From positions 1,116,001-1,180,000 of the forward strand of contig OY969122.1 in the NCBI GenBank assembly GCA_963698085.1: a stretch of DNA of 64,000 nt, given 5' to 3'. The position numbers and the translations under genes are program-made. Within the stretch, counting starts at the first letter, position 1. The number at the start of each line of letters is the position of its first letter. The stretch comes from VRUE01 sp963698085. GTDB lineage: Bacteria; Actinomycetota; Thermoleophilia; Solirubrobacterales; 70-9. Of this stretch, positions 1 to 7,660 are shown piece after piece. Under the pieces are notes generated by a model. The model worked only from the letters and a program-made list of their open reading frames with translations. It was not told the origin of the DNA and did no database searches.

Positions 1-431
1 ATGCCGTGGAAGAGGTCGGGCGGGTCGCGCAGCGCCTTAGCCAGCAGCGTGCACTCGCGCACCTCAACTGCCAGCTGGCCCCGCTTGGTTACGTAGAGGT
101 CCCCCTCGACCCCGACCTGGTCGCCGATGTCGAGGTCTTCGACCCGGTCGAACGCCTCTTGGCCGAGCGCGTCGACGCGAGCGTAGGCCTGGATCGTGCC
201 GGAGAGGTCGCGCACGTCGAAAAAGGTCGTCTTGCCGTGGCCGCGCTGTCCGGTCACCCGGCCGGCGATCCGGTAGGAGAACTCGCGGTGCTCGCCCTCG
301 CCCAGCTCGGCGGGGTCGTGCGCCGCGAGGATCTCGGCGACCGCGTTGCGGTCCGGAAAGGAGAACGGGAAAGGGTCGATCCCTTCGGATCGCAGCCGCT
401 CTGCCTTCGCTAGACGCTCCTCCGCGCTCAA
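1..431 (-). CDS. lysS: lysyl-tRNA synthetase, N-terminal part (cut by window edge)
   Basis: Class II lysyl-tRNA synthetase, which charges tRNA-Lys with lysine in the cytoplasm. About 143 N-terminal residues are visible and the rest lies left of the window. They include the N-terminal helix with AERLRSEGIDPFPF and the OB-fold anticodon-binding domain (RVTGQRGHGKTTFFDVRDLSG, then GDLYVTKRGQLAVEVREC), a typical bacterial LysS start. The probable start is TTG at 431. The only Shine-Dalgarno-like match is a weak AGG four bases upstream, and both the codon and its upstream region fall inside a palindromic element (430-593). The true start may therefore have been altered. It is the last gene of the minus-strand order argF-lgt-prmC-lysS. 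Confidence 0.9.
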   Translation of the reverse strand, partial: MSAEERLAKAERLRSEGIDPFPFSFPDRNAVAEILAAHDPAELGEGEHREFSYRIAGRVTGQRGHGKTTFFDVRDLSGTIQAYARVDALGQEAFDRVEDLDIGDQVGVEGDLYVTKRGQLAVEVRECTLLAKALRDPPDLFHG

Positions 432-593
432 GGGCCTGTCTCAGTACCCGCGTGTGCGACTGGCGAGCGCCGGACCAAGCGGAGCAAGGACGCAGGGAGG
501 CCGAATAGCAGCGCTATTTGGCCGACTGAGGACGCCGCTCCGTGCCGTGTCCGCCGCCGCCAGGCGTGCGCGGGGATAGTGAGACAGGCCCTT
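430..593. repeat. MITE-like palindromic element between prmC and lysS
   Basis: The ends form a perfect 14-bp inverted repeat (AAGGGCCTGTCTCA at 430-443 and its complement at 580-593). Complementarity continues inward imperfectly: CCCGCG against CGCGGGG, CGGAGC against GCTCCG, and a central GGCCGAATAGC against GCTATTTGGCC. The whole 164 bp could fold into one long hairpin. There is no coding capacity. One end overlaps the TTG start of lysS and the other lies 8 bp from the prmC stop. I infer a non-autonomous transposon-derived element that now also serves as spacer, leader or terminator. Confidence 0.7.
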
Positions 594-600
594 AGGGCGC

Positions 601-1446
601 TCACGGTGCGACGCCGACGGTTACCCGCTCATCTCCCATGTAGTCGCGCATAGTAGTTGCGTCGCGCAGCATCTCGCGCATCGCCGGCCCATGGTGCGTG
701 TCGTGCTCCATCGCCAGCTTCCAGCCGCTCGGCGTTTCCTCGATCAGACCGCGAATTACGCCGAGCCCATCGGCGCCGCAGGCGCCGGTTACGGCGATCC
801 GCGGCTCGCGACGGATCTCCGGCGAGCGGTCATAGATCGTCTCGTCGGTGACGTAGGGGAGGTTGGCGATGACCATGTCGACGTCCTCCAGACCCTCGGG
901 CAACCCCTCGGCGACGCTGACCTCGAACTCGATGCCGAGCCGCTCGGCGTTCTCCCGCGCGGCTTCGACCGCTTCGGGCGAGAGGTCCGAGCCGGTGACC
1001 CGCAGATCAGGGCGCTCGGAGATCAAGGCCAGGGCGATCGCGCCCGAGCCGGTGCCGACCTCGTGCACTCGCGCACCCTCGGGCAGTTCGGTGCCGACCT
1101 CGACCAGCAGCTCGGTCTCGCGGCGCGGCCAGAGCACGCGTGGATCGACGTGGATCTGGAGGTCGCGGAAGGGAGCGCGTTCGAGCACGTAGGCAAGGGG
1201 CTCATGGTCGGCGCGGCGCGCCACGGCGGCCTCGATCGCGGCCACGACCTCGGGCGAGAGCTCGCCGGCCCCATTGCGAGACAGCTCCTCGATGCTGATC
1301 CCAAGCGCGTTGGCAACCAGCGCTTCCGCGTCGGTACGCGGCTCCTCGCAGCCCGCGGCTGCGATCTTCTCCGTCGCGGTGTCGAGCAGCGCGTCAACGG
1401 TCGCGGCGGACGTACCTCCCCCGCTGCCAGTCCCCACTGCTTCCAC
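601..1446 (-). CDS. prmC: peptide chain release factor N5-glutamine methyltransferase
   Basis: PrmC/HemK methylates the glutamine of the GGQ motif in release factors RF1 and RF2, using S-adenosylmethionine. The 281-residue protein has the N-terminal helical bundle (about 15-85), the PRRETELLVE segment (108-117), the SAM-binding loop EVGTGSG (129-135) and the catalytic motif as NLPY (195-198). The commonest form is NPPY, so the first proline is replaced, while the flanking residues are normal. The ATG start lies 14 bp after the end of lgt, suggesting cotranscription with argF and lgt. Length and motif order fit the family well. Confidence 0.9.
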   Translation of the reverse strand: MEAVGTGSGGGTSAATVDALLDTATEKIAAAGCEEPRTDAEALVANALGISIEELSRNGAGELSPEVVAAIEAAVARRADHEPLAYVLERAPFRDLQIHVDPRVLWPRRETELLVEVGTELPEGARVHEVGTGSGAIALALISERPDLRVTGSDLSPEAVEAARENAERLGIEFEVSVAEGLPEGLEDVDMVIANLPYVTDETIYDRSPEIRREPRIAVTGACGADGLGVIRGLIEETPSGWKLAMEHDTHHGPAMREMLRDATTMRDYMGDERVTVGVAP

Positions 1447-1460
1447 TCCGCTCGCCTCCC

Positions 1461-2252
1461 TTATTTCCTCAAAATATTTTGCGCAAGATTAACAGCGGGC
1501 TCGCGGGTGAGGGTCCCGTGTCGCTGCTTCACCACGTACATCCAGACAATGCCGCCGACCATCATTGCAAGGCTCTCCAGCTGGGCGCTGGTCAGGCCGA
1601 GGGCGGCATCGCTGTTGCGTCGCACGAACTCGACCAGGAAGCGCTCGGCGCCAGCGTAGACGAGGTAGATCGCGAAGAGGATGCCGGCGCGAACGCGGTC
1701 GCGCAGCTGCCAGAGGAGCCACGCCCCGAGGCCCATCGCCAGCGCCTCGTAGACCGGCGTCGGGTGGACCTCTTCGGTAGTCGGCACGGTGCCGTCGGGG
1801 TAGGACATCGCCCAGGGCCCGTCCCACGCCTTGCCGTAATCGCCATCGCCTGAAAGCTGGCAGCCGATCCGCCCCACGGCGTAGCCGAGCGCCAGAGCCG
1901 GCGCCGCCAGGTCGAGCAGGGCGAGGCGGAGGAAGTCGCGATACCAGGCCCAAAGCAGAACCGCGACCGCGCCGCCGATCGCGCCGCCGTACCAGACCAG
2001 CCCGGAGCCGCTGAAAAGGTTGCCGAGCAGGTCGTCGCTGACGCTGTCCCAGTTTTCGACGACGAAGTAGAGGCGCGAGCCGACGACGCCGCCGACCAGG
2101 GCCGAGAAGCCGATCTCATAGGCCCAATCGACCGGCTTGCCGATCTCCCCCAGGCGCCTCCAGACCAGCGCCCCCGCGGCGAGGAAGGCGAGCGCGAACA
2201 TCAGGCCGAAGGTCTGCAGCGTCAGCGGGCCGAGGTTGATCTCCGGGTACAT
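1461..2252 (-). CDS. lgt: prolipoprotein diacylglyceryl transferase
   Basis: Lgt transfers diacylglycerol from phosphatidylglycerol to the lipobox cysteine of prolipoproteins in the cytoplasmic membrane. The 263-residue protein has about seven hydrophobic segments, the N-terminal GPLTLQTFGLMFALAF helix, the GLVWYGGAIGG segment, the signature VGRIGCQLSGDGDYG and the conserved HPTPVYEAL. Its start is 3 bp downstream of the argF stop, so the two are almost certainly cotranscribed. Substrates in this window include the sugar-binding lipoprotein at 40638 and the ICE lipoprotein at 54553. Confidence 0.92.
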   Translation of the reverse strand: MYPEINLGPLTLQTFGLMFALAFLAAGALVWRRLGEIGKPVDWAYEIGFSALVGGVVGSRLYFVVENWDSVSDDLLGNLFSGSGLVWYGGAIGGAVAVLLWAWYRDFLRLALLDLAAPALALGYAVGRIGCQLSGDGDYGKAWDGPWAMSYPDGTVPTTEEVHPTPVYEALAMGLGAWLLWQLRDRVRAGILFAIYLVYAGAERFLVEFVRRNSDAALGLTSAQLESLAMMVGGIVWMYVVKQRHGTLTREPAVNLAQNILRK

Positions 2253-2255
2253 CGC

Positions 2256-3167
2256 TCAGTCGGCGAGCAGCGTCCTCAACAGCGCCTTCTGGGTGTGGAG
2301 GCGGTTCTCGGCCTGATCCCAAACGGCGGACTGCGGCCCGTAGAGCACATCGGAAGTGATCTCCTCGCCGGGGTGGGCGGGCAGGCAGTGCAGAACGACC
2401 GCGTCCTCCTTCGCCGCAGCGAGCAGATCGGCGTCTACCCGGAAGGGGGTGAGGTCGGCGCGGCGGCGCTCGGCCTCCTCCTCGTCCCCCATGCTGACCC
2501 AGACGTCGGTGTAGATCGCGTCGGCGCCGGAGACGGCGAGGCGCGGGTCCTCGGTCAGCTTCACCCCGTGCCCTTCCTCTAGCTGGTAGCCAGCGGGCGC
2601 CGCGACCGTCAGCTCGACGTCGGCGAGCTCGCAGGCGATCGCGATCGAGCGGGCGACGTTGTTGCCATCGCCGACGTAGGCGAGGCGCAGGCCTTGCAGT
2701 TCGCCACAGCGCTCGCGCAGGGTCAGCAGGTCGGCAAGCGCCTGACAAGGATGGTGGAGGGGGGTGAGCGCGTTGACGACCGGGACGTCGGCCTCGGCCG
2801 CCAGCTCGGCGACCGCCTCGTGCGAGCCGGAGCGAATCACGATCGCATCCAGATAGCGCGAGAGCACGCGGCCGGTATCGCCGGCGGACTCGCCACGCGA
2901 GAGCTGCATTTCGTCGCCGCGCAGAACGATCGGCGTTGCGCCAAGCTCGGCGACGCCGACCTCGAAGGAGATCCGCGTCCGGGTCGAGGGCTTCTCGAAG
3001 ACGAGCGCGATGCTGCGCCCGGCGAGATCGCCCGTGTTCGCAGTTTGTCGGTCTGAGCCGGACAAACTGCGAACACGCCGGTCCGATTTCAGCTCGGCCG
3101 CGAGGTCGAGCAGCTGGGAGAGCTCGAAGGCCCCCAGCTCTTCGCCGGTGAGGAAGTCACGCTTCAA
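2256..3167 (-). CDS. argF: ornithine carbamoyltransferase
   Basis: ArgF makes citrulline from ornithine and carbamoyl phosphate in arginine biosynthesis. With the TTG start at 3167 the protein has 303 residues. Carbamoyl-phosphate motif STRTR lies at about 61-65, followed by HHPCQALADLLT, the GDGNNVARS segment and the ornithine-site HCLPAHPGEEI. The start gives MKRDFLTGEEL, a natural N-terminus; the longer upstream frame is antisense to the divergent gene. No ribosome site is visible and the start looks leaderless (TAGTAT seven bases upstream). Oddity: residues 32-45 (VRSLSGSDRQTANT) lie between the usual N-terminal helix and GDLAGRS and are encoded by a 17-bp-arm palindrome, an apparent in-frame insertion. 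Confidence 0.92.
   Translation of the reverse strand: MKRDFLTGEELGAFELSQLLDLAAELKSDRRVRSLSGSDRQTANTGDLAGRSIALVFEKPSTRTRISFEVGVAELGATPIVLRGDEMQLSRGESAGDTGRVLSRYLDAIVIRSGSHEAVAELAAEADVPVVNALTPLHHPCQALADLLTLRERCGELQGLRLAYVGDGNNVARSIAIACELADVELTVAAPAGYQLEEGHGVKLTEDPRLAVSGADAIYTDVWVSMGDEEEAERRRADLTPFRVDADLLAAAKEDAVVLHCLPAHPGEEITSDVLYGPQSAVWDQAENRLHTQKALLRTLLAD
3033..3077. repeat. perfect palindrome inside argF
   Basis: Arms of 17 bp (CGTGTTCGCAGTTTGTC at 3033-3049 and its exact complement at 3061-3077) enclose an 11-base loop that can pair further (GG with CC). It lies wholly within argF, keeps the frame and adds about 14-15 codons. It is less GC-rich than its surroundings. Confidence 0.85.
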
Positions 3168-3185
3168 GCACCGGATACTACGTCC
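3168..3185. promoter_or_regulatory. shared divergent promoter, both sides apparently leaderless
   Basis: Only 18 bp separate the argF start (3167, minus) from the start of the next gene (3186, plus). The segment 3174-3181 (GATACTAC) reads as a -10 element both ways: TAGTAT followed by seven bases and TTG on the minus strand, and GATACT followed by six bases and GTG on the plus strand. No Shine-Dalgarno sequence fits on either side. A single AT-rich box used bidirectionally is inferred. Confidence 0.5.
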
Positions 3186-4013
3186 GTGGAGTTCACCGTC
3201 ATCTCCTGGAACCTCTTCCACGGGCGCGATTTCCCGCCCGACCCGGCCCTGTTCACCTGGCGCTCGCGGTTGTTGCGGGTGACCGAGCGCAACGCGACCC
3301 ACGTCCAGGTCAACCGCGAGCTGCTGGGGAAGTTCTCTCGCCTTCTCGCCGAAGCCAAGTGGGAGGTGGCGCTGCTGCAGGAGTGCCCACCGCGCTACGC
3401 CGGGCCGCTGGCGCGGGCCTGCGGGGCCGAGGCGCACCGCGTGCTGACCTCGCGCAACTCGTTTGGCGCCCTGCGGACCCTCGCCGCTCGGCTGAACCCC
3501 GACCTGATCGCCTCCGGCGAGGGCGGCTCGAACCTCATCTTGGTTCGAAACTCGTTCCGCGGGATCGTCGAGCGGCGCGAGCTGGCGATCCACGAAGGAC
3601 CGCTCGAGCGACGGGCGATGGCCTTCACCCGCACCGCCTCCGGGATCTGCGTTGCCAACCTGCACGCCTCCGCCCACCAGCCCGAGCTGGCAAGCGAGGA
3701 TGTGCTGCGCGCCGCCGTCGCGGCCGACGAGTGGGCCGGAGAAGCGCCGCTGATCTTCGGCGGTGACCTCAACCTGCGACCGACGGAGACCCCCGCGGTC
3801 TTCGCCGAGCTGCGCGAGCGCTTCGGCCTCGCCGCCCCGACCGGACCGCGCGCGATCGACCACCTGCTGGTGCGGGGCCTCGACCTGGTCGAGCCGCCCC
3901 ATCAGTGGCCACCCGAGGGTCGCGAGGTCGACGAGGACGGACTGGCCCTGCGACTCTCCGATCACGCACCGGTCGAGGCGGTGTTCGGGACTCACGACGA
4001 AGTAATGAGATAG
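3186..4013 (+). CDS. endonuclease/exonuclease/phosphatase-family protein
   Basis: Member of the metal-dependent EEP fold, which includes exodeoxyribonuclease III, DNase I and phosphoesterases. The 275 residues show the family motifs in order: N-terminal ISWNLFHG (about 6-13), catalytic LQEC (about 64), the NLHASAH segment (about 158), GGDLNLRPTE (about 196) and C-terminal SDHAPVEAVF (about 260). There is no signal peptide, so it should be cytoplasmic, unlike the secreted EEP protein at 16950. The GTG start gives MEFTVISWN, beginning directly at the first strand of the fold. The substrate cannot be read from sequence. Confidence 0.8.
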   Translation: MEFTVISWNLFHGRDFPPDPALFTWRSRLLRVTERNATHVQVNRELLGKFSRLLAEAKWEVALLQECPPRYAGPLARACGAEAHRVLTSRNSFGALRTLAARLNPDLIASGEGGSNLILVRNSFRGIVERRELAIHEGPLERRAMAFTRTASGICVANLHASAHQPELASEDVLRAAVAADEWAGEAPLIFGGDLNLRPTETPAVFAELRERFGLAAPTGPRAIDHLLVRGLDLVEPPHQWPPEGREVDEDGLALRLSDHAPVEAVFGTHDEVMR

Positions 4014-4100
4014 TCAGTCCCTAGAAACTGCATTTATCACCGCCTGACGCGGGTAAGTGCAAATTCGACCTTCTTACACTTCGGCAATAGGAGAACACCA
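4014..4100 (+). promoter_or_regulatory. leader region with ribosome binding site for the Lys/Ala-rich protein
   Basis: This 87-bp gap is AT-richer than the surrounding DNA and ends with AATAGGAGAACACCA in front of ATG 4101, a good Shine-Dalgarno match. A small inverted pair AAGTG/CACTT surrounds an A/T-rich stretch. The gap presumably holds the promoter; I cannot place -35 and -10 boxes with confidence. Confidence 0.4.
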
Positions 4101-4544
4101 ATGGCGGCCAAAAAAGAGACCACCGGTAAAGCGACGAAAAAAGCGAAAGCCGGGACGCGGGCCAAAAAAGCGTCCGCTCGCAAACCGGCCGCCAAAAAAG
4201 CGAAAGCGAAAACGGCGAAAAAATCGGGCTCTCGGAGCAATACCACCGGCCTCGACAAGAGCGTCGAGCAGTTCCGCGAGAGCCTCGAACACAGCGTCAC
4301 GCTCAGCCGCGAGCGCCTGCAGGAGGTCGTCGACGACGCGGTCAAGCGCGGCCGAATGACCCGCGGCGACGCCGAGAAGATGGTCTCCGACCTGATCAAG
4401 CGCGGCAGGCGCCAGACCGACGGCATGCTCAAAGAGCTCGAGCGCCTGGTCAAACAGGCCCGCAAAGAGGTCGGCGGGCGGACCGCGCCGGTGCGCAAAC
4501 AGGCGACGCAGGCGGCACGGCGCGCACGCAAGAAACTGAGCTAG
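4101..4544 (+). CDS. Lys/Ala-rich histone-like or phasin-like protein
   Basis: The protein has 147 residues in two parts. Residues 1-50 are a disordered, strongly basic tail built from AKKA/KKAK repeats, like histone H1 or the DNA-binding tail of PhaF. Residues 53-120 form a charged amphipathic helix with heptad character (KSVEQFRESLEHSVTLSRERLQEVV), resembling phasin and granule-associated families, and the end is basic again. It probably binds nucleic acid through the tails, with the helix mediating self-association or binding to a partner. No polyhydroxyalkanoate synthesis gene is nearby, so the granule role is only one option. It ends exactly where the next GTG begins, suggesting coupled translation. 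Confidence 0.7.
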   Translation: MAAKKETTGKATKKAKAGTRAKKASARKPAAKKAKAKTAKKSGSRSNTTGLDKSVEQFRESLEHSVTLSRERLQEVVDDAVKRGRMTRGDAEKMVSDLIKRGRRQTDGMLKELERLVKQARKEVGGRTAPVRKQATQAARRARKKLS

Positions 4545-5897
4545 GTGGAGTCCGCGCCCGGCCAGACGGCGACGCGCCCGCGGCGCGGGGAGCAACTCGA
4601 GGTCGAGATCGATTCGCTCGCCTTCGGCGGGCGCGGGGTCGCGCGGGTGGGCGGATACGTCGTCTTCGTCGCCGGCGGCCTGCCCGGCGATCTGGTGCGG
4701 GCCGAGATCACCAAGCCGAAGAAGCGCTTTGCCGAGGCGCGCGCGGTCGAGCTGGTGCGCCCCGGCGCAGACCGCATCGCGAATCGCTGCCGGCACGAAG
4801 GCGAGCCCTGCCCGGGGGCACCGTGGCAGGGCCTTGCCTACGAGCAGCAACTGATCGAGAAGCGCCAGCAGGTCGACGAGGCGCTGCGGCGGATCGGCGG
4901 CCTCGACGGCTTCGAGCTGGAGGAGATCGAGCCAGCCACCGAACAGTGGCGCTACCGCAACAAGCTCGAATACTCCTTCGGCCTCCGCGACGAGGAGACC
5001 GTGCTCGGCTTCCACGCCAGCGGTCGCTGGGACCTCGTCATCGGGGTCGAGGACTGTCTGCTCGCCTCCGAGCGCGGCAACGTCGCCCGCAACGAGGTCC
5101 GCGAATGGGCGCGCGCGGAATCCGTCGCTCCCTACGACAGGCCGGCCGGCGACGGCGTCCTCTGCAACCTCATCGTCCGCGAGGGGAAACGCAGCGGCCA
5201 GATCCAGACCCGCCTCGTCACCACACCGAAGCGCCTGCCGAAGCCGCCGGTCGACCTGCACACGGTGGTCGACAACGGCTCGGGTGGCAGCGAGGGGCCG
5301 ACAGGCGTGCTCGGTGAGGAACTCTTGCGCGAGCGACTCTGCGGGCTCGAGTTCGAGATGTCCCACAACGCCTTCTTCCAGACCAACACGGAGATGGCCG
5401 AGCGGCTCTACGCCGTCGCGACCGAGTACGCGGGGCTGAGCGGCAGCGAGCGCGTCTTCGACCTCTATTGCGGGATCGGCACGATCGGCTTGACCATGGC
5501 CGGGGGGGCGGGCGAGGTCTGGGGCCTGGAGCTCGTCCCCGAGGCGATCGCCGATGCTGAGCGCAACGCCGAGCTGAACGGGATCGAGAACGCCCACTTC
5601 CTCGCCGGCAGCGCCCGGACCGGCCTGCGGCCCCTGGTGGAGCAGGCCGGCAAGCCCGATGTCGTTCTGCTCGACCCGCCCCGCGCCGGCCTTTCGCAGA
5701 AGATCGTCCGGCGCGTGCTCGAGTGCGAAGCAAAGCGGATCGTCTACGTCTCCTGCAACCCGACCACGCTGGCGCCGAACGCCGCCCAACTGGTCGAGGC
5801 GGGCTATACCCTGCGCCGCGTGAAGCCGGTGGACATGTTCCCCCAGACCCCCCATATCGAGTGCGTCGCGCTGCTGGAGAAAGGCGACAGCGCCTGA
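4545..5897 (+). CDS. RlmD/TrmA-type RNA uracil-5-methyltransferase with TRAM domain
   Basis: SAM-dependent enzyme that would methylate C5 of a uridine in rRNA or tRNA. Of 450 residues, the first 70 form a TRAM RNA-binding domain (DSLAFGGRGVARVGGYVVFV). The Rossmann domain has FDLYCGIGTIGL (about 305), DPPRAGL (about 372), catalytic SCNPTTLAPN (about 400) and the closing QTPHIECVALLEK. Oddity: the iron-sulfur cysteines are incomplete. Two remain in CRHEGEPC, but the third position of the usual CxxC is alanine (CPGA), so the cluster may be lost. The target base (RlmCD-like or TrmA-like) is not decidable by eye. The GTG directly follows the preceding stop. Confidence 0.85.
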   Translation: MESAPGQTATRPRRGEQLEVEIDSLAFGGRGVARVGGYVVFVAGGLPGDLVRAEITKPKKRFAEARAVELVRPGADRIANRCRHEGEPCPGAPWQGLAYEQQLIEKRQQVDEALRRIGGLDGFELEEIEPATEQWRYRNKLEYSFGLRDEETVLGFHASGRWDLVIGVEDCLLASERGNVARNEVREWARAESVAPYDRPAGDGVLCNLIVREGKRSGQIQTRLVTTPKRLPKPPVDLHTVVDNGSGGSEGPTGVLGEELLRERLCGLEFEMSHNAFFQTNTEMAERLYAVATEYAGLSGSERVFDLYCGIGTIGLTMAGGAGEVWGLELVPEAIADAERNAELNGIENAHFLAGSARTGLRPLVEQAGKPDVVLLDPPRAGLSQKIVRRVLECEAKRIVYVSCNPTTLAPNAAQLVEAGYTLRRVKPVDMFPQTPHIECVALLEKGDSA

Positions 5898-6679
5898 TGC
5901 CTCGCGGGTTTGGAGTCGCCGCGGGGCTCGATCCGGAGGTCGCGCAGCCGCTCGCCGCGCGCTGCGCCGAGCTCGGCTACGACTCGCTCTGGTCCAACGA
6001 CCACCCCGGCGCCAAGGGGCTGGAGACGCTGGCCGAGTTCGCCACCGCGGCGCCCGAGGTCGAGCTTGGGGTCGCGGTGATCGCGCTCGACCGCACCCCG
6101 CCCGAGGAGATCGCTGCCGACATCGAGCGGCTTGGCCTCGACCGGTCGGAGCTCTGGCTCGGGGTCGGCGCTGGCTTCTCGGAGAAGCCGCTGACCCGGA
6201 TGCGCGAGTCCTTGCCCGAGCTGCGCGAGCAGCTACCCGACGTGCGCCTCGTCCTCGCCGCGATGGGACCGAAGATGTGCGCCCTTGCCGGCGCCGAGTT
6301 CGACGGCGCCTTCTTCAACTGGATGACTCCCGAGTTCGCCGCCCGCGCCCACAACCAGGTGGAAGCCGGGGCGAGCGAAGCGGGCCGCGAGTGCCCACCG
6401 GTCTTCGGCTACGTCCGCACCGCCGTCGGCCCCGACGCCGCCGAGCGCCTCGCCAAGGAGGAGTCCTTCTACCGCGACCTTCACGCCGGCTACCGCAACC
6501 ACTTCGACCGCCTCGGCGAGCCCGAGGGCACAGTCGGCGTCGCGGCCGCCGACGCCGACACAGCCAAGAAGCACCTAGCCGCCTACACCGCCCTCGACAC
6601 GGTGGTCGTCCGCGGCTTGGCCAGCGCCAAGATCGACCCGATGACCGCCCTCGCCGAGGCCGCCGTACCGAGCGATTGA
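5897..6679 (+). CDS. LLM-class flavin-dependent oxidoreductase
   Basis: Luciferase-like monooxygenase/F420-dependent oxidoreductase family (TIM barrel using FMN or F420). The 260 residues show the ELGYDSLWSNDH strand near the start, LELGVAVIALDR-like second-strand features, LWLGVGAGF, and a C-terminal TVVVRGLASAKIDPM. It is shorter than the usual 300-350 residues because the insertion segments are reduced. Its ATG shares one base with the preceding stop (TGATG), so it is translationally coupled to the RNA methyltransferase. Substrate and cofactor choice are not visible. Actinobacteria often use F420 here, but that is inference. Confidence 0.8.
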   Translation: MPRGFGVAAGLDPEVAQPLAARCAELGYDSLWSNDHPGAKGLETLAEFATAAPEVELGVAVIALDRTPPEEIAADIERLGLDRSELWLGVGAGFSEKPLTRMRESLPELREQLPDVRLVLAAMGPKMCALAGAEFDGAFFNWMTPEFAARAHNQVEAGASEAGRECPPVFGYVRTAVGPDAAERLAKEESFYRDLHAGYRNHFDRLGEPEGTVGVAAADADTAKKHLAAYTALDTVVVRGLASAKIDPMTALAEAAVPSD

Positions 6680-6710
6680 CGCAGCGCCTGGCCCGCCTGC
6701 GCCGGACGCC

Positions 6711-7520
6711 TCAGGCGGGCAGCAGGCTGAGATCGACCCCGCGGAAGAACAGTACGTGGAGAAGGGCCGCCGTACGACGATGCGGGTCGCGCTGCGCGGC
6801 GCGCCACTCCAACTCGATGATCTTCTCTTCGTCGGCCGCGAACAGGGACTCATCGGGGCTGTCGGTGAACACCCTGACACCGGCCCAGCTCCGCACGGTC
6901 GCGCCCGCCGCGAACGCCATCTCTGCTAGCTCCTGAATCGACTGTGCCTGAGTGGTCACCCCGAGGTGTCCCAAACCACCTGAGTCGTCCAGCAACCTGA
7001 TTGCCTCGTCGATCGACGCCTCTTTGGCCGCGCGGAAGGCCATCCCGTCGGAATTCTTGGCCAACAACGAAAGCAACCCCTCGGGCCGGACGAGCTTCAG
7101 CAGGCGAGCGACGAAATCAGCCGGATCGCCCTGATACATGATCACCCCGTGTGAGAGCACCAGATCGAACGACTCGCTTCCGTACTTTCTTAGCGCATCG
7201 TCCACGCCCCCACTGCGCAGCTCAACTGACCCCCGTACCTCGGTCTGATCAAGTCGCTCTTGCGCCCTCTCCAGCATCTCTTCAGAGGTATCGAAGCCCA
7301 CTACGTCGTGGCCGAGGGCGGCCAACCAGTGCACGTCCCTTCCATCACCGCAGCCGACATCCAACACCCTCCCGGGTCGGGTCGAAACATCCTCCACCAC
7401 GTGGCGAAGATGCTGATGGACGACCTTCATCCTCACCTTGCCCCGGAGGGTGTCGTAGTGACCCAGGTAGTGGTCGCAAACTTCCGACGAATCGAAGAGC
7501 TCATGTTTGGGGACGCCCAT
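6711..7520 (-). CDS. class I SAM-dependent methyltransferase
   Basis: A 269-residue Rossmann methyltransferase with motif I VLDVGCGDGRDV (about 53-64), the acidic loop FDTSEEML (about 76) and the post-I region LVLSHGVIMYQ (about 120). It resembles CmoM/UbiE-type small-molecule or tRNA methyltransferases; the acceptor is unknown. The start ATG at 7520 follows a good ribosome site (GAGGAG, six bases upstream). It is divergent from the adenosylhomocysteinase-like gene at 7661. That pairing suggests a methylation reaction and handling of its by-product or product, but the link is inferred from position only. Confidence 0.8.
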   Translation of the reverse strand: MGVPKHELFDSSEVCDHYLGHYDTLRGKVRMKVVHQHLRHVVEDVSTRPGRVLDVGCGDGRDVHWLAALGHDVVGFDTSEEMLERAQERLDQTEVRGSVELRSGGVDDALRKYGSESFDLVLSHGVIMYQGDPADFVARLLKLVRPEGLLSLLAKNSDGMAFRAAKEASIDEAIRLLDDSGGLGHLGVTTQAQSIQELAEMAFAAGATVRSWAGVRVFTDSPDESLFAADEEKIIELEWRAAQRDPHRRTAALLHVLFFRGVDLSLLPA

Positions 7521-7660
7521 ACAAACTCCTCAAGCATTCGGCGACATGTAGTCCGGTAGCCGTATCCTAGGAAGGCGGTAGGACGGCAAGCCAGGGCACT
7601 GGTGCGGGCTGGGCACGCGCGGAAGCTAGCAGCGGGTCGCGGATGTCGAGGAGGCCATAC
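7521..7660. promoter_or_regulatory. divergent promoter region of the methyltransferase island
   Basis: The 140-bp gap contains TATCCTA at 7563-7569, which reads as a -10 box both ways (TATCCT on plus, TAGGAT on minus), suggesting a bidirectional promoter. AGGAGG at 7648-7653 lies six to seven bases before GTG 7661 and decides that start over the upstream in-frame ATG at 7643. GAGGAG serves the minus-strand gene. Confidence 0.45.
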
